The notes below the pieces were generated by a model. The model was not told the origin of the DNA, did not search any database, and worked only from the letters and a program-made list of their open reading frames with translations. The translations under genes were made by a program, and so were the position numbers. Source: Lachnospiraceae bacterium (GTDB lineage Bacteria > Bacillota > Clostridia > Lachnospirales > Lachnospiraceae). Taken from it: a stretch of DNA of 46,090 nt. How positions within the stretch are numbered: position 1 is the first letter of the stretch; each line of letters opens with the position of its first letter. This document shows positions 9,442 to 18,819 of the stretch, one piece after another. Where the stretch lies: positions 1 through 46,090 of the forward strand of contig JAIDOW010000029.1 in assembly GCA_029063085.1 (NCBI GenBank), written 5' to 3'.

Positions 9442-11910
9442 TCAAATACTTTTCGCAGTGGCCAGCAGCCGTTCCACAAGCCGGCAGGCTTCCGCTGCAT
9501 CCTTGGAATATCCATCAGCACCTATCTCATCTGCAAAGCTCTGGGTGATAACCGCACCTCCGATTATAATTTTGGATGCCACATTTTTTTCTTTTGCATA
9601 TTCCACTACATCTTTCATCCTCATCATGGTAGTTGTCATCAAAGCTGACAGACCGATAATATCAGCCTTCTCCTTAATCGCACTCTCAACGATTACCTCC
9701 TTGGGAACATCTTTCCCAAGGTCCACCACACGGTATCCATAATTCTTCAGCATCAAAACCACAAGATTTTTCCCTATATCATGTATATCCCCTTCTACTG
9801 TCGCCATGACGATAACCGGCATTTCTTTTCCGCCCTCTGCTTTCGGCAGCAGCGGCTCTACATGAGAGATTGCCAATTCCATCGCTTCCGCAGATGATAT
9901 CAGCTGGGGCAAGAAATATTTCTTCTGGTCAAACAAAACTCCAACTTCATTGATAGCTGGAATCAGATGTTCCTCTATCACGGACTGCGGGCTGTTCCCC
10001 TCTGCAAGAAATGCTTTCACATCATCAATCATGGTTCTTTTATTACCCTTTAACACATTTTCATAAAGTCTTGACCGGACTCCCCCATCCGTCTGGTTTC
10101 CCCCACCGGCATTTCCCGGCAAATCATCATTCTTTCTTTTTGCATCCGTTCCCGCTTCCATCAAAAGAGGCTTTACATTTCCGATATAACGGATATCTGC
10201 TTCTTCTTTATTTAACAGCAGATCAGAAGCATATGCCGCATTCATCAGCAGCTCCTGGGAAGGATTTGCGATTGCCATTGTCAGTCCTTTTGCAATTGCC
10301 ATTGTCAAAAATGCCGTATTGACAAAACTGCGTTCCGGCAGTCCGAAGGAAATGTTGGAAAGACCGCAAATCGTGGCAAGTCCCATTTCCTTTTTACAGT
10401 ATTCTATCGTCTCCAAAGTTTCCAAAGCGGCATTTTTATTGGCACCCACAGTAGCGACCAGACCATCTACCACAATATCTTCTTTTGTAAATCCAAGGCT
10501 TACCGCTCTCTCATATATTGTATGGATAATCTGCTTTTTCTCATCCATATCCTTTGGAAGACCTTCATCCGAAAGCGGCAGCAATATAAACATAGCTCCG
10601 TATTTTGCAGCTATCGGCAACAGTTTTTCAAATTTCTCTTTTTCCAGAGAAATAGAATTGATCAGAGCACGTCCCGGATAAATCCGCAGGGCATGTTCAA
10701 TGATATCCACATGGGAAGAATCGATGCATAACGGCAGATTCACCGTGCCCGTAACCTCATACAGAACCTTCTGCATCATAGCGTCTTCATCAATTCCATT
10801 CATTCCCACATTAATATCTAATACAGCCGCACCCTTTTCTTCCTGTTCCTCTGCCATCTGTACCACCAGATCCAGATTGCCTTCCCGGAGCTGCTCCTGT
10901 AATTTCTTCTTGCCTGTAGGATTAATACGCTCTCCTACCACCATAAACCGACCGTCAATATCCAGCTCCAACATCTGTCGCTCTGAAGCAAGCAGACGCT
11001 TCTTCTTTAGGGATACTTCCGGAACCTCCATCAGCCGTACTGTCTGTGCCAAAGCGGTAATATGCTCCTTTGTCGTCCCGCAGCATCCTCCAATCAGACC
11101 TGCTCCTGCTTCCACAAGCTTTCTGCCATATTCCGCAAACTCCTCCGGCTTCATTGCATAAAGCGTTTCCCCATCTATCAGTTCGGGCATTCCCGCATTC
11201 GGCTTTGCCAGAATCGGTACATTGGCATACCTCTTCATTCTCTCCACCATCGGAATCATTTCCTCCGGTCCCGTAGAACAGTTAATTCCAATCGCATCCG
11301 CACCGAGACTCTGTAGTACAACCACCGCCGTTTCCGGGTCTGTTCCAAACAAAGTCCGTCCGTCTTCACTATACGTCATGCTCACGATAACCGGAAGTTC
11401 GCAGGTCTCCTTTGCCGCAATCAATGCTGCTCTCGCCTCTGCCAGGCTCATCATCGTCTCTACTACCAGAAGATCTGCTTCTGCCTCCACCAGACAACGG
11501 ATCTGCTCTTTATATACATCAATCAGCTCTTCCAATGACAGCTTTCCTATAGGATACAGTTGTCTGCCTGTCATCGTCAGATTCCCTGCCACATATGCAC
11601 GATATCCCGTCTTAGCCACTGCTGTTTTAGATAATTTCACCAGCTTTTTATTGATGGAAACCAATTCCCCTTCCAATCCATATTCCTCCAATTTGATCCG
11701 GTTTCCTGAAAAAGTAGGTGCATATATGATATTACTTCCCGCATTGATATAATCTGTCTGTAGCTTTACCAATATTTCAGGATGCTCTAAAATCCACTTT
11801 TCCGGACATACCCCGGTAGGCATTCCCGCTTTTTGCAGATTTGTTCCAGTTGCACCGTCAAGCACAAGAATTTTCTGTTTTAATAAGGTTTGAAACTGTT
11901 CTTTTGTCAT
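9442..11910 (-). CDS. metH: Cobalamin-dependent methionine synthase lacking the reactivation domain
   Basis: The enzyme moves a methyl group from methyltetrahydrofolate to homocysteine through bound cobalamin. The 822 residues show in order the homocysteine-binding barrel (about 1-300, with zinc ligands in INCSTG and GGCCGTT), the pterin-binding barrel (about 315-580, GERINPTGKKK), the helical cap (about 600-690) and the B12 domain with the base-off motif DIHDIGKN (about 705 onward). The protein ends there; the AdoMet-binding reactivation domain of the roughly 1,200-residue E. coli MetH is absent. That short form is common in Clostridia, where a separate protein is thought to supply reactivation. 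It follows dtd with a 58-nt gap. Confidence 0.95.
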   Translation of the reverse strand: MTKEQFQTLLKQKILVLDGATGTNLQKAGMPTGVCPEKWILEHPEILVKLQTDYINAGSNIIYAPTFSGNRIKLEEYGLEGELVSINKKLVKLSKTAVAKTGYRAYVAGNLTMTGRQLYPIGKLSLEELIDVYKEQIRCLVEAEADLLVVETMMSLAEARAALIAAKETCELPVIVSMTYSEDGRTLFGTDPETAVVVLQSLGADAIGINCSTGPEEMIPMVERMKRYANVPILAKPNAGMPELIDGETLYAMKPEEFAEYGRKLVEAGAGLIGGCCGTTKEHITALAQTVRLMEVPEVSLKKKRLLASERQMLELDIDGRFMVVGERINPTGKKKLQEQLREGNLDLVVQMAEEQEEKGAAVLDINVGMNGIDEDAMMQKVLYEVTGTVNLPLCIDSSHVDIIEHALRIYPGRALINSISLEKEKFEKLLPIAAKYGAMFILLPLSDEGLPKDMDEKKQIIHTIYERAVSLGFTKEDIVVDGLVATVGANKNAALETLETIEYCKKEMGLATICGLSNISFGLPERSFVNTAFLTMAIAKGLTMAIANPSQELLMNAAYASDLLLNKEEADIRYIGNVKPLLMEAGTDAKRKNDDLPGNAGGGNQTDGGVRSRLYENVLKGNKRTMIDDVKAFLAEGNSPQSVIEEHLIPAINEVGVLFDQKKYFLPQLISSAEAMELAISHVEPLLPKAEGGKEMPVIVMATVEGDIHDIGKNLVVLMLKNYGYRVVDLGKDVPKEVIVESAIKEKADIIGLSALMTTTMMRMKDVVEYAKEKNVASKIIIGGAVITQSFADEIGADGYSKDAAEACRLVERLLATAKSI

Positions 11911-11968
11911 ACACTCTCCATTCCGCTGCCATTGCCGCTTTATACTACTCTTTTTTCAATACCTGCCA

Positions 11969-12418
11969 CTAACAAAGTTCGTCGCTGTCAAGCAGTATTG
12001 TAAAGGGACCGTCATTCAACAGTTCCACTTTCATATCCGCACCAAAACTGCCGGTCTGTACTATTGCTACTATATTTTTACACTTTGAAACAATATATTC
12101 GTACATTGCATTTGCCATCTCAGGACCACCCGCTTTTATAAAAGAAGGACGGTTTCCTTTTTTACAGTCTGCATAAAGTGTAAACTGGGATACCAGTAAA
12201 AGTGCCCCGTCTACATCTGCGAGGCTTAAATTGGTCTTGCCATTGCCGTCTTCAAAAATCCGGAGTCCTGTCATTTTCTTTATCATTCTATCTGCTACTT
12301 CTTCCGTATCCGCATCTGCGATTCCGATCAGCACCAAAAATCCCTGACCTATTTTCCCGGTTATCTCCCCATCTATGGTCACACTGGCATGTTTCACTCT
12401 CTGTATTACAAATCTCAT
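11969..12418 (-). CDS. dtd: D-aminoacyl-tRNA deacylase (D-Tyr-tRNA deacylase)
   Basis: Dtd removes D-amino acids wrongly loaded onto tRNA. The product begins [17 protein letters not shown] and contains [20 protein letters not shown], the SQFTLY active-site segment; the C-terminal part carries the GPFTI phrase close to the usual GPVTI. With the ATG at 12418 it has 149 residues, the family norm. An in-frame ATG at 12436 has a better Shine-Dalgarno (AAGGGAG, 7 nt) and would add six residues; homology favours 12418. An extended -10 promoter lies just upstream and probably serves dtd and metH. Confidence 0.96.
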   Translation of the reverse strand: MRFVIQRVKHASVTIDGEITGKIGQGFLVLIGIADADTEEVADRMIKKMTGLRIFEDGNGKTNLSLADVDGALLLVSQFTLYADCKKGNRPSFIKAGGPEMANAMYEYIVSKCKNIVAIVQTGSFGADMKVELLNDGPFTILLDSDELC

Positions 12419-12456
12419 ATACCTGCTCCATTCCATTTCTCCCTTAATTCCTGCTT

Positions 12457-12465
12457 AGTATAGCA
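12457..12465 (-). promoter_or_regulatory. Extended -10 promoter for dtd (and metH)
   Basis: On the minus strand TGCTATACT gives a TGn-TATACT extended -10 box. The -35 region is weak. It lies about 20 nt upstream of the first possible dtd start. Confidence 0.5.
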
Positions 12466-12526
12466 CAAACCGAAAAGGGAATAAAGATTTTACAAGAAAT
12501 TTTCTATATTATTTCTCCTAAAAACT

Positions 12527-12555
12527 TTGACTTTTTCTTTCAGTCCCGATATCAT
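12527..12555 (+). promoter_or_regulatory. Promoter for the S4-domain gene
   Basis: TTGACT (12527-12532), 17 nt, TATCAT (12550-12555). It lies 55 nt before the ATG and is divergent from the dtd promoter. Confidence 0.65.
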
Positions 12556-12609
12556 AAAGTCAATCTGTATACAGATAAAAATCATATCAATAATATGAGG
12601 TATATATTT

Positions 12610-13365
12610 ATGAATGAAGACCAGATTTTAAAAGGACGGCTGCTTGATCTGGCAAAACGGGCCTATCAGCAGAACATCTATACATACAGCTGTTTTTTAT
12701 CCATGGCTGAGCTTGCACTTTTAGAAGATATCAGAAGCGACATCTCTTATATCCACTGCGAATGCTTTGGAGGAAACGAACTCTGTGAACGCCAGATTGC
12801 AGGATTTGGTTCAGAGGAAGAATTTGGATATCCAGGACATTTTCCCATTGCAGTGGTCAAAGCTTCCCCTCTGATAGAGAAATTCAGCGATCCTCTGAAT
12901 CACAGAGATTTTCTGGGTGCATTAATGCATCTTGGCATTGAGCGGGACAGAATCGGAGACATTCTCATCAAAGACAAAACAGCATATATTTTCTGTCTGG
13001 AATCCATTGCCGATTACATATGCAAAGAGCTTACGAAAGTAAAACACACCAATGTAAAATGTGAGATAACAGACATTGACATTCCTGCTCTTGCTCCGTC
13101 TTTAAGGGATGAAGAATTTCCTGTCTCCTCCCTGAGGCTGGACAATGTCATTGCCGTACTGCTAAAGTGCTCCAGAAGTGAAGCCTTAACATTTTTTACA
13201 GATAAAAAAGTCACACTAAACGGTCATATCACAGGCAGAAACAGCATTCTGCTAAAAGACGGGGATATTTTCTCCGTAAGAGGATATGGTAAATTTATTT
13301 TTGCAGGCTCTGCCGGCAATACCCGTAAGGGAAAAATTTACATACGCATACAAAGATATCTGTAA
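12610..13365 (+). CDS. ylmH: YlmH-like S4-domain RNA-binding protein
   Basis: YlmH-type proteins carry a C-terminal S4 RNA-binding domain. In Firmicutes ylmH usually sits in the division cluster, and the protein is tied to ribosome rescue or division. Here the S4 domain is at about 175-235 (SSLRLDNVIAVLLKCSRSEA, then GDIFSVRGYGKF), after an N-terminal domain with GGNELCERQIAGFG and YPGHFPIAVVKASP. The ATG at 12610 is chosen because GAGG lies 9 nt upstream; a frame from 12595 is five codons longer without a site. It has 251 residues. It is not in a division cluster here but ahead of trkA, with 83 nt between them. Confidence 0.9.
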   Translation: MNEDQILKGRLLDLAKRAYQQNIYTYSCFLSMAELALLEDIRSDISYIHCECFGGNELCERQIAGFGSEEEFGYPGHFPIAVVKASPLIEKFSDPLNHRDFLGALMHLGIERDRIGDILIKDKTAYIFCLESIADYICKELTKVKHTNVKCEITDIDIPALAPSLRDEEFPVSSLRLDNVIAVLLKCSRSEALTFFTDKKVTLNGHITGRNSILLKDGDIFSVRGYGKFIFAGSAGNTRKGKIYIRIQRYL

Positions 13366-13448
13366 CTATGAGTAGTATATTCCTTTAATATGTGCTATAC
13401 TATATGATTATCAAAATGAAACTTGGTTACAAATATCAGGAGGAAAAG

Positions 13449-14804
13449 ATGAAGATTATTATTGTAGGCTGCGGCAAGGTCGGTTATGCTCTTGCAGAAC
13501 AGCTAAACGAAGAAGGTCACGATATTACAGTCATTGATACTAACAGTGATAAATTAGAACATGCACTATCCGTTCTGGATGTCCAGGGAGTTGAAGGCAA
13601 CGGAACCTCCTTCCATATACAGCAGGAAGCAGGTATCAAAGAAAGCGATCTGTTAATTGCGGTAACCGGACTGGACGAAATCAATCTTCTTTGCTGTCTG
13701 ATAGCAAAGAAAGCCGGTAATTGCAATACCATTGCCAGAGTGCGTAATCCGGAATATTTTTCTGAAATCAAATATTTACGGGACGAACTTGGACTGGCAC
13801 TTGCCATCAATCCGGAACTTGCCTGTGCACAAGGTATTGCCCGGCTGATCGAGGTTCCAAGTGCATTAGATATCATGTCGTTTGCCAAAGGGCGTGCAAA
13901 TATGATTAAATTGTCTATTCCTGACAATTCTGTCATTCATGATATGTCAGTCTACGAATTTGCAACAAAAGTCCACACAAACACATTGATTTGTGCCATA
14001 GAACGGGATCACGAGGTTATTATTCCTGACGGTAATACCATTTTACAGCAGGGCGACAATATGTATGTCATAATCCCTCCGGCAGAAATCCATTCCCTTT
14101 TGTCCAAAATCGGCATCAAGGCAAAACCAATCAAATCCGTTATGATCATCGGAGGAAGCACCACTGCCTACTATCTTGCAAGACATTTGGAAGGCTCACG
14201 TTTACGGGTAAAAATCGTTGAACAGAATCCAGAACAATGTGAACACTTAAGTGAATTACTGCCTCACACCCTGATCATTCACGGAGATGCCACCGACCGC
14301 CAGTTATTATTAGAAGAAGGCATTGATGAAATGGATGCTTTCGTCTCCCTTACCAATATGGATGAGGAAAACCTGGTTCTTTCCTTATTTGCAAATAAAG
14401 TAAGCAATGCCAAGATCATTACCAAAGTGGACAAGGTATCCTTTGAAGAGGTTGTGGAAGAACTGCCCATAGGCACGATTGCCTGTCCCAAAAATATAAC
14501 CGCAAAGTCCATTATCCAGTATGTACGCGCATTACAGAATTCTTTTGGCAGTAATATCGAAACACTTTACCGTATGCTGGATGACAAAGTGGAGGCACTG
14601 GAATTTGTCATCAAACAGGAATCCAAAGTGACAGGAAAACCACTTATGGAGCTGAACTTAAAGAAAAATTTATTAATCTGTGCTATTTTCCGTAACGGTA
14701 AGATCATCACCCCAAGCGGTAAAGACACGATCATAAACGGAGATACTGTTATTGTTGTAACTACAAATAAAGGATTAACTGATATAAAGGATATTCTCGA
14801 TTAA
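13449..14804 (+). CDS. trkA: Trk potassium uptake regulator, NAD-binding
   Basis: TrkA is the cytoplasmic gating ring of the TrkH potassium channel. The 451 residues hold two RCK units: the first Rossmann fold starts MKIIIVGCGKVGYALAEQL, the second SVMIIGGSTTAYYLARHL (about 230), each followed by a TrkA-C domain. The first has the intact GxGxxG dinucleotide motif; the second (GGSTTA) does not. The ATG at 13449 has a perfect AGGAGG 5 nt upstream; a frame opening at 13392 lacks one. trkH follows after 37 nt, so both are one transcript. Confidence 0.97.
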   Translation: MKIIIVGCGKVGYALAEQLNEEGHDITVIDTNSDKLEHALSVLDVQGVEGNGTSFHIQQEAGIKESDLLIAVTGLDEINLLCCLIAKKAGNCNTIARVRNPEYFSEIKYLRDELGLALAINPELACAQGIARLIEVPSALDIMSFAKGRANMIKLSIPDNSVIHDMSVYEFATKVHTNTLICAIERDHEVIIPDGNTILQQGDNMYVIIPPAEIHSLLSKIGIKAKPIKSVMIIGGSTTAYYLARHLEGSRLRVKIVEQNPEQCEHLSELLPHTLIIHGDATDRQLLLEEGIDEMDAFVSLTNMDEENLVLSLFANKVSNAKIITKVDKVSFEEVVEELPIGTIACPKNITAKSIIQYVRALQNSFGSNIETLYRMLDDKVEALEFVIKQESKVTGKPLMELNLKKNLLICAIFRNGKIITPSGKDTIINGDTVIVVTTNKGLTDIKDILD

Positions 14805-14841
14805 TATTCCTTATGAAATTATAATCAGGCAGGAAAAGAAA

Positions 14842-16281
14842 ATGAATATTACTATAATTTTTTATTTACTGGGATGGCTTCTTAATACAGTTGCCGCCCT
14901 GATGCTTTTACCCTTTGCCGTATCTATTTATTATGGTGAAAGCAGTGGAAAATATTTTTTAATTTGTTCCCTTGTTATTTTAACGATTGGTGTATTACTT
15001 ACAAAAAAGCGTCCAAAAAACGCCAAATTTTATGCAAAGGAAGGCTTTGTAATCACAGCCCTCAGCTGGCTGCTGCTTTCCCTTATCGGCTGTCTGCCAT
15101 TTTATTTAAGCGGTGAGATTCCTTCCTTTACAAATGCATTATTTGAATGTATTTCCGGTTTTACCACCACCGGTGCTTCTATTCTGCATGACGTGGAAAA
15201 AATGTCACGCTGCATGATGTTCTGGCGCTGTTTCACACAATGGATTGGCGGTATGGGCGTATTAGTATTCATGCTGGCAGTCCTTCCTCTGACCGGCGGA
15301 CAGGATTTATATCTTATGCGGGCAGAAAGTCCGGGACCGAATGTGGGCAAGCTGGTACCCAAAGTACAGAAAACAGCATATTACTTATATGCGATTTATT
15401 TTGCTCTTACGGTATTGGAAATCATCTGTCTCCTGATTGCAAAAATGCCGTTATATGATGCCGTATGTACCTCTTTCACCACTACAAGTACCGGCGGATT
15501 CGGAGTAAAAAATTCCTCTTTAGGGGGATACTCCCCTGCAATACAGTATATCGTTACAATCTTTTTGTATTTATCCGGATTAAATTACAACTTTTTCTTC
15601 TTTATCTGGATCAAACGATTTAAAGATGCCTTTTCCATGCAGGAAATCCGATTGTATTCGGTTATCTTCTTTGGTGCTGTTGCAGTGATCACAGCTGATG
15701 TTATAAAGACCGGCTATTGCCTGGAAGAGAGTTTCCGCCATGCAGCATTTCAGGTAGGCTCCATTATGACAACTGCCGGTTTTTCCTCTGCTGACTTTGA
15801 TGTCTGGCCTGGTCTGTCCAGAAGCATTCTGGTACTGTTGATGTTCATTGGCGGATGTGCAGGAAGCACATGCGGAGGCATTAAGGTTTCAAGGATCCTT
15901 ATTTACTTAAAAACAGTTAAAAAAGAAATCGCACAGCTATGCCACCCCAGAAATGTAAAGGTTATCAAAATTGACGATAAGCCTCTGCCTCACAATGTGC
16001 TGCGTTCCGCTAATATATTTTTTATTGTGTACATCCTAATCTTTTCAGCATCTACCCTGCTTGTGAGTATCGATGAATTTGATCTGGTCACTAACTTTAC
16101 AGCTGTCGCATCGGCACTGGGTAATATCGGTCCGGGACTTTCTCTGGTCGGACCCACCTGTAACTTTGATATTTATTCCACATTTTCAAAATATATCCTT
16201 ATGTTTGATATGCTCGCCGGGCGTTTGGAATTATTCCCTATGCTGGTGTTACTATCACCTCTCACCTGGAAAAAGCAATAA
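14842..16281 (+). CDS. trkH: Trk potassium uptake membrane subunit
   Basis: TrkH forms the potassium-conducting pore. The 479-residue protein is hydrophobic throughout, with about ten membrane helices and four half-helix filter loops, recognisable as ECISGFTTTGAS, TSFTTTSTGGFG, IMTTAGFSSADF and a weaker TAVASALGNIGPG. The phrase QWIGGMGVLVF and the late GGCAGSTCGGIK are TrkH/KtrB hallmarks. The gene ends directly at a bidirectional terminator shared with the convergent pncC gene. Confidence 0.97.
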   Translation: MNITIIFYLLGWLLNTVAALMLLPFAVSIYYGESSGKYFLICSLVILTIGVLLTKKRPKNAKFYAKEGFVITALSWLLLSLIGCLPFYLSGEIPSFTNALFECISGFTTTGASILHDVEKMSRCMMFWRCFTQWIGGMGVLVFMLAVLPLTGGQDLYLMRAESPGPNVGKLVPKVQKTAYYLYAIYFALTVLEIICLLIAKMPLYDAVCTSFTTTSTGGFGVKNSSLGGYSPAIQYIVTIFLYLSGLNYNFFFFIWIKRFKDAFSMQEIRLYSVIFFGAVAVITADVIKTGYCLEESFRHAAFQVGSIMTTAGFSSADFDVWPGLSRSILVLLMFIGGCAGSTCGGIKVSRILIYLKTVKKEIAQLCHPRNVKVIKIDDKPLPHNVLRSANIFFIVYILIFSASTLLVSIDEFDLVTNFTAVASALGNIGPGLSLVGPTCNFDIYSTFSKYILMFDMLAGRLELFPMLVLLSPLTWKKQ

Positions 16282-16285
16282 ACAC

Positions 16286-16311
16286 AAAGAGGCGGGAATC
16301 TCCGCCTCTTT
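16286..16311. terminator. Bidirectional terminator between trkH and pncC
   Basis: A perfect 10-bp GC-rich stem (AAAGAGGCGG / CCGCCTCTTT) with a 6-nt loop lies 5 nt after the trkH stop. The last codons of the opposite gene overlap its right arm. Confidence 0.85.
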
Positions 16312-16774
16312 ATAATAGCAATTCATGTAATTTCCTATAAACATATTCTACGCTCTTTCTGCGTACTTCGTTCCTGCCAACATCTCCAAACTGCATAGTT
16401 TCCGTATAAACGACTCCCTCGACAAAAAAACCAAAGCATACCATTCCAACAGGTTTTTCTTTCGTTCCGCCTCCCGGTCCTGCCACACCGGTAATCCCTA
16501 TCCCGACTTCAGCTCCTGTCTCTTTCGCCACGCCTTCTGACATCTGACAGGCAACCTCCTCACTTACTACACCATATGTTTCTATCGTATCTTCTTTTAC
16601 ACCAAGATACTTTATCTTAGCATCATTTGCATAAGTAATAAAGCTTGCATCCAATACCTTTGAAGCATCTGCCACACTTACAAGTGCCGCGGCTGCAAGC
16701 CCTCCTGTACAAGACTCTGCAAACGAAATGTGATATCCCTTTTCCATTAATTGATGGACAACCTGCTCATACAT
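16310..16774 (-). CDS. pncC: Nicotinamide-nucleotide amidase, CinA C-terminal family
   Basis: The enzyme deamidates NMN in pyridine nucleotide recycling; the domain is also the C-terminal half of CinA. The product contains the nucleophile segment AESCTGGLAAAALVSV and the later GITGVAGPGGGTKEKPVG, both diagnostic. It has 154 residues, the size of stand-alone PncC rather than full CinA. The ATG at 16774 (MYEQVVHQL) has AGGAAAGGA upstream; a longer frame from 16837 has no support. It overlaps the terminator of trkH at its 3' end. Confidence 0.92.
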   Translation of the reverse strand: MYEQVVHQLMEKGYHISFAESCTGGLAAAALVSVADASKVLDASFITYANDAKIKYLGVKEDTIETYGVVSEEVACQMSEGVAKETGAEVGIGITGVAGPGGGTKEKPVGMVCFGFFVEGVVYTETMQFGDVGRNEVRRKSVEYVYRKLHELLL

Positions 16775-16843
16775 CTTTGTTCTTCCTTTCCTGCCATGAC
16801 TCTGCCTTATCCTATTCCAGAGCTGCAAAAAAGTCAATACCCT

Positions 16844-17035
16844 CTATAATAAATCTATCTTTTGCCAGAGTTTATCCAATTCCTCACGTTCCATTCTTTC
16901 GATTTCCTGTTCCGAATATAAATAATAATACCAAGCCGGAAACATCTCCCAGCTGCATACACTTATATCTCTCCAGCGGAGATGTTCCCTGTATCTCTTA
17001 TATCTGCCGCGTAATTTTTTAAAAAATACACCCAT
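16844..17035 (-). CDS. Small basic hypothetical protein
   Basis: A 63-residue protein rich in Arg, Lys, Tyr and Trp (MGVFFKKLRGRYKRYREHLR at the start, YYYLYSEQEIERMEREEL later). AGAAGG lies 7 nt before the ATG, which supports translation. It has no signal peptide or membrane helix. It lies upstream of pncC on the same strand, about 70 nt away, and may share its transcript. I do not recognise a family, and function is unknown. Confidence 0.6.
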   Translation of the reverse strand: MGVFFKKLRGRYKRYREHLRWRDISVCSWEMFPAWYYYLYSEQEIERMEREELDKLWQKIDLL

Positions 17036-17269
17036 TTAAAAACCTTCTTTCTAACATAGAAAATCATGATTTATATATCAATTTAGATCTTCTATCTCCA
17101 AAAATAATTACGTTTTACAGATATAATAAATAAAAAAAATGAATAAGTCAAGTCATTTTACAAACTATTTTCTACCAATTTCTTCCAAAACCGCCTTTTT
17201 TTCTATTTTTAATAGAAAATTAAACATAGGTTATGAATCTATATTAACTTAAATACCTTTATAACTGTG

Positions 17270-17938
17270 TCATCGGATTTTTGACAATACCCCCATTTCC
17301 ATCTCATACACATGATCACACAAAACATCTATATCTTCTTTATTATGGCTCGCCAATATAATCGTTTTCCCCTGTTCCCTTAATTCCAGAAACAGCTTAC
17401 GCATATCTGCCACCCCGATTTTATCCAATCCGTTCATTGGTTCATCCAAAATTAAAATATCCTGATCTTCCATAATCGCCTGGGCAATGGCAAGCCTTTG
17501 CCGCATACCCATAGAGTAATTATGTACCTTTTTTCTCGATTTTGGATCCAGCCCTACCTTCTCCATAACAGCATACAAATGTTCCTTATTTTTTGTATTA
17601 CGGATACGGTATAAATAGTCAAGATTTTTATACCCACTGGTATTTCCAAGGATTGACGGTTCTTCAATAATAACGCCTGCATCATTCAGCATGTCAATAT
17701 CCTCATGCATCTGTCTTCCATGAATATAAATGCTTCCTTCATCCAGATAAAGAAGACCGCAGATACATTTAAACAATACTGTCTTGCCGGAACCATTATG
17801 CCCTACAATGCCGCATATTTCACCCTGCACAAAGGAGACAGAGATATCCTTCAACACCTGTTGTTTCCGAAAACGCTTACTCGCATGTTTTACCTGTATT
17901 ACTGGCAGTCCTTCTGGTTCCTGTGTCTGCTTTTTCAT
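17270..17938 (-). CDS. ABC transporter ATPase, lantibiotic-immunity (LanF/BcrA) type
   Basis: The 222-residue protein energises an exporter whose two membrane subunits are encoded just upstream. It shows Walker A (GHNGSGKTVLFK), signature YSMGMRQRLAIAQA and Walker B ILDEPMNGLD, with the switch His in ASHNKED. The short length and YSMGMRQRL signature are typical of BcrA/LanF ATPases that pump peptides out of the membrane. The ATG at 17938 has AGGAGAGGAACA directly before it; a longer frame from 17971 would overlap the permease gene. It closes a unit of secreted protein, two permeases and ATPase behind agrBD. Confidence 0.9.
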   Translation of the reverse strand: MKKQTQEPEGLPVIQVKHASKRFRKQQVLKDISVSFVQGEICGIVGHNGSGKTVLFKCICGLLYLDEGSIYIHGRQMHEDIDMLNDAGVIIEEPSILGNTSGYKNLDYLYRIRNTKNKEHLYAVMEKVGLDPKSRKKVHNYSMGMRQRLAIAQAIMEDQDILILDEPMNGLDKIGVADMRKLFLELREQGKTIILASHNKEDIDVLCDHVYEMEMGVLSKIR

Positions 17939-17948
17939 TGTTCCTCTC

Positions 17949-18818
17949 CTATTCTTCTTTATTCCAAACAAATTCCATGTGCCGTGATCTCAGCATAATA
18001 CCAAGAGCAGTAAATATTATCATGATACCGCACAGTCCTAAGCAAAACCACAGAGACGGATAATAATGAGTGTCTAAAAAAACCGGTTCATTATGCAGCC
18101 CCAACCTGCACCAGTTAAACGGAGTCACATAGGGCAGCCACGAAGAAGTGATGAATTTTGCCTCTGACAGATTCATTCCTGTCAATATAGCCGCAACAGA
18201 TACTGCCGCCATCCTGCTTGTGTACAAGCTGAGGACAAACATTAGCAGTCCTATTACAGAAGATATGATCCAGACCAGTAAAAAACACAGGAGCATCGCC
18301 AGCAAAGGTGTATATTTTTCCATAATTACAGAGGACGGATTACTGATAAGATTATATTCCCATATATTTTCGGAATATGCCATGGTATCGATAATGCTTC
18401 CCCAATCCAACTCAAAGTGAAGTCTTGGTACAAAAACAAGAACCGTCGCAGCAAAGGTCAGAACAGTCAGGGAAAATGCCTGCATGATAACTGCAAATAT
18501 CTTTTCCATACACCATATGCCCCTGCCTTTTCTCAGGGCAAAGCATAGCTCTGAGCGATTCATAAAAGGTACATCCGAAAACATATAACAAACTATAAAA
18601 CCATAAAAAGTGGCAAAATACTTATTGTCAAAAAAATGAGGTGCCATCCAGGGTGTAATCCATTCCTGCTGGTCAATCATAACCCGGTCAATTCCGCTTG
18701 CTATGGCACATACCAATGCTGTCATTAAGACAACCGCCCCTGCAAAACGAATCGAACATATTTTTTTTACACATTCCTGCCACCCATTCCAGTGAACCCT
18801 GCCCGTTTTTTCAGACAT
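17949..18818 (-). CDS. ABC-2 type permease of the peptide exporter (subunit 2)
   Basis: The 289-residue membrane protein has about six hydrophobic segments and no recognisable catalytic residue. It sits 1 nt after the first permease gene and 10 nt before the ATPase gene, so the three form one complex as in LanFEG or MutFEG immunity exporters. Sequence between helices 1 and 2 (DRVMIDQQEWITPWMAPHFF) is likely outside. Its assignment rests on topology and context rather than on a motif, so the substrate is unknown. Confidence 0.75.
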   Translation of the reverse strand: MSEKTGRVHWNGWQECVKKICSIRFAGAVVLMTALVCAIASGIDRVMIDQQEWITPWMAPHFFDNKYFATFYGFIVCYMFSDVPFMNRSELCFALRKGRGIWCMEKIFAVIMQAFSLTVLTFAATVLVFVPRLHFELDWGSIIDTMAYSENIWEYNLISNPSSVIMEKYTPLLAMLLCFLLVWIISSVIGLLMFVLSLYTSRMAAVSVAAILTGMNLSEAKFITSSWLPYVTPFNWCRLGLHNEPVFLDTHYYPSLWFCLGLCGIMIIFTALGIMLRSRHMEFVWNKEE

Positions 18819-18819
18819 C

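Noticed and set aside
11222-11752. 176-codon plus-strand frame inside metH
   Set aside because: Antisense of the methionine synthase barrel; no start signal and Ser/Ile-rich shadow composition.
13517-13936. 139-codon minus-strand frame inside trkA
   Set aside because: Shadow of the first RCK domain of TrkA, which is certain.
17090-17269. AT-only hairpin (TTTTCTATT / AATAGAAAA near 17199-17219) as terminator of the exporter operon
   Set aside because: The stem has almost no GC pairs and the leftward sequence is GC-containing, so it is too weak to call.
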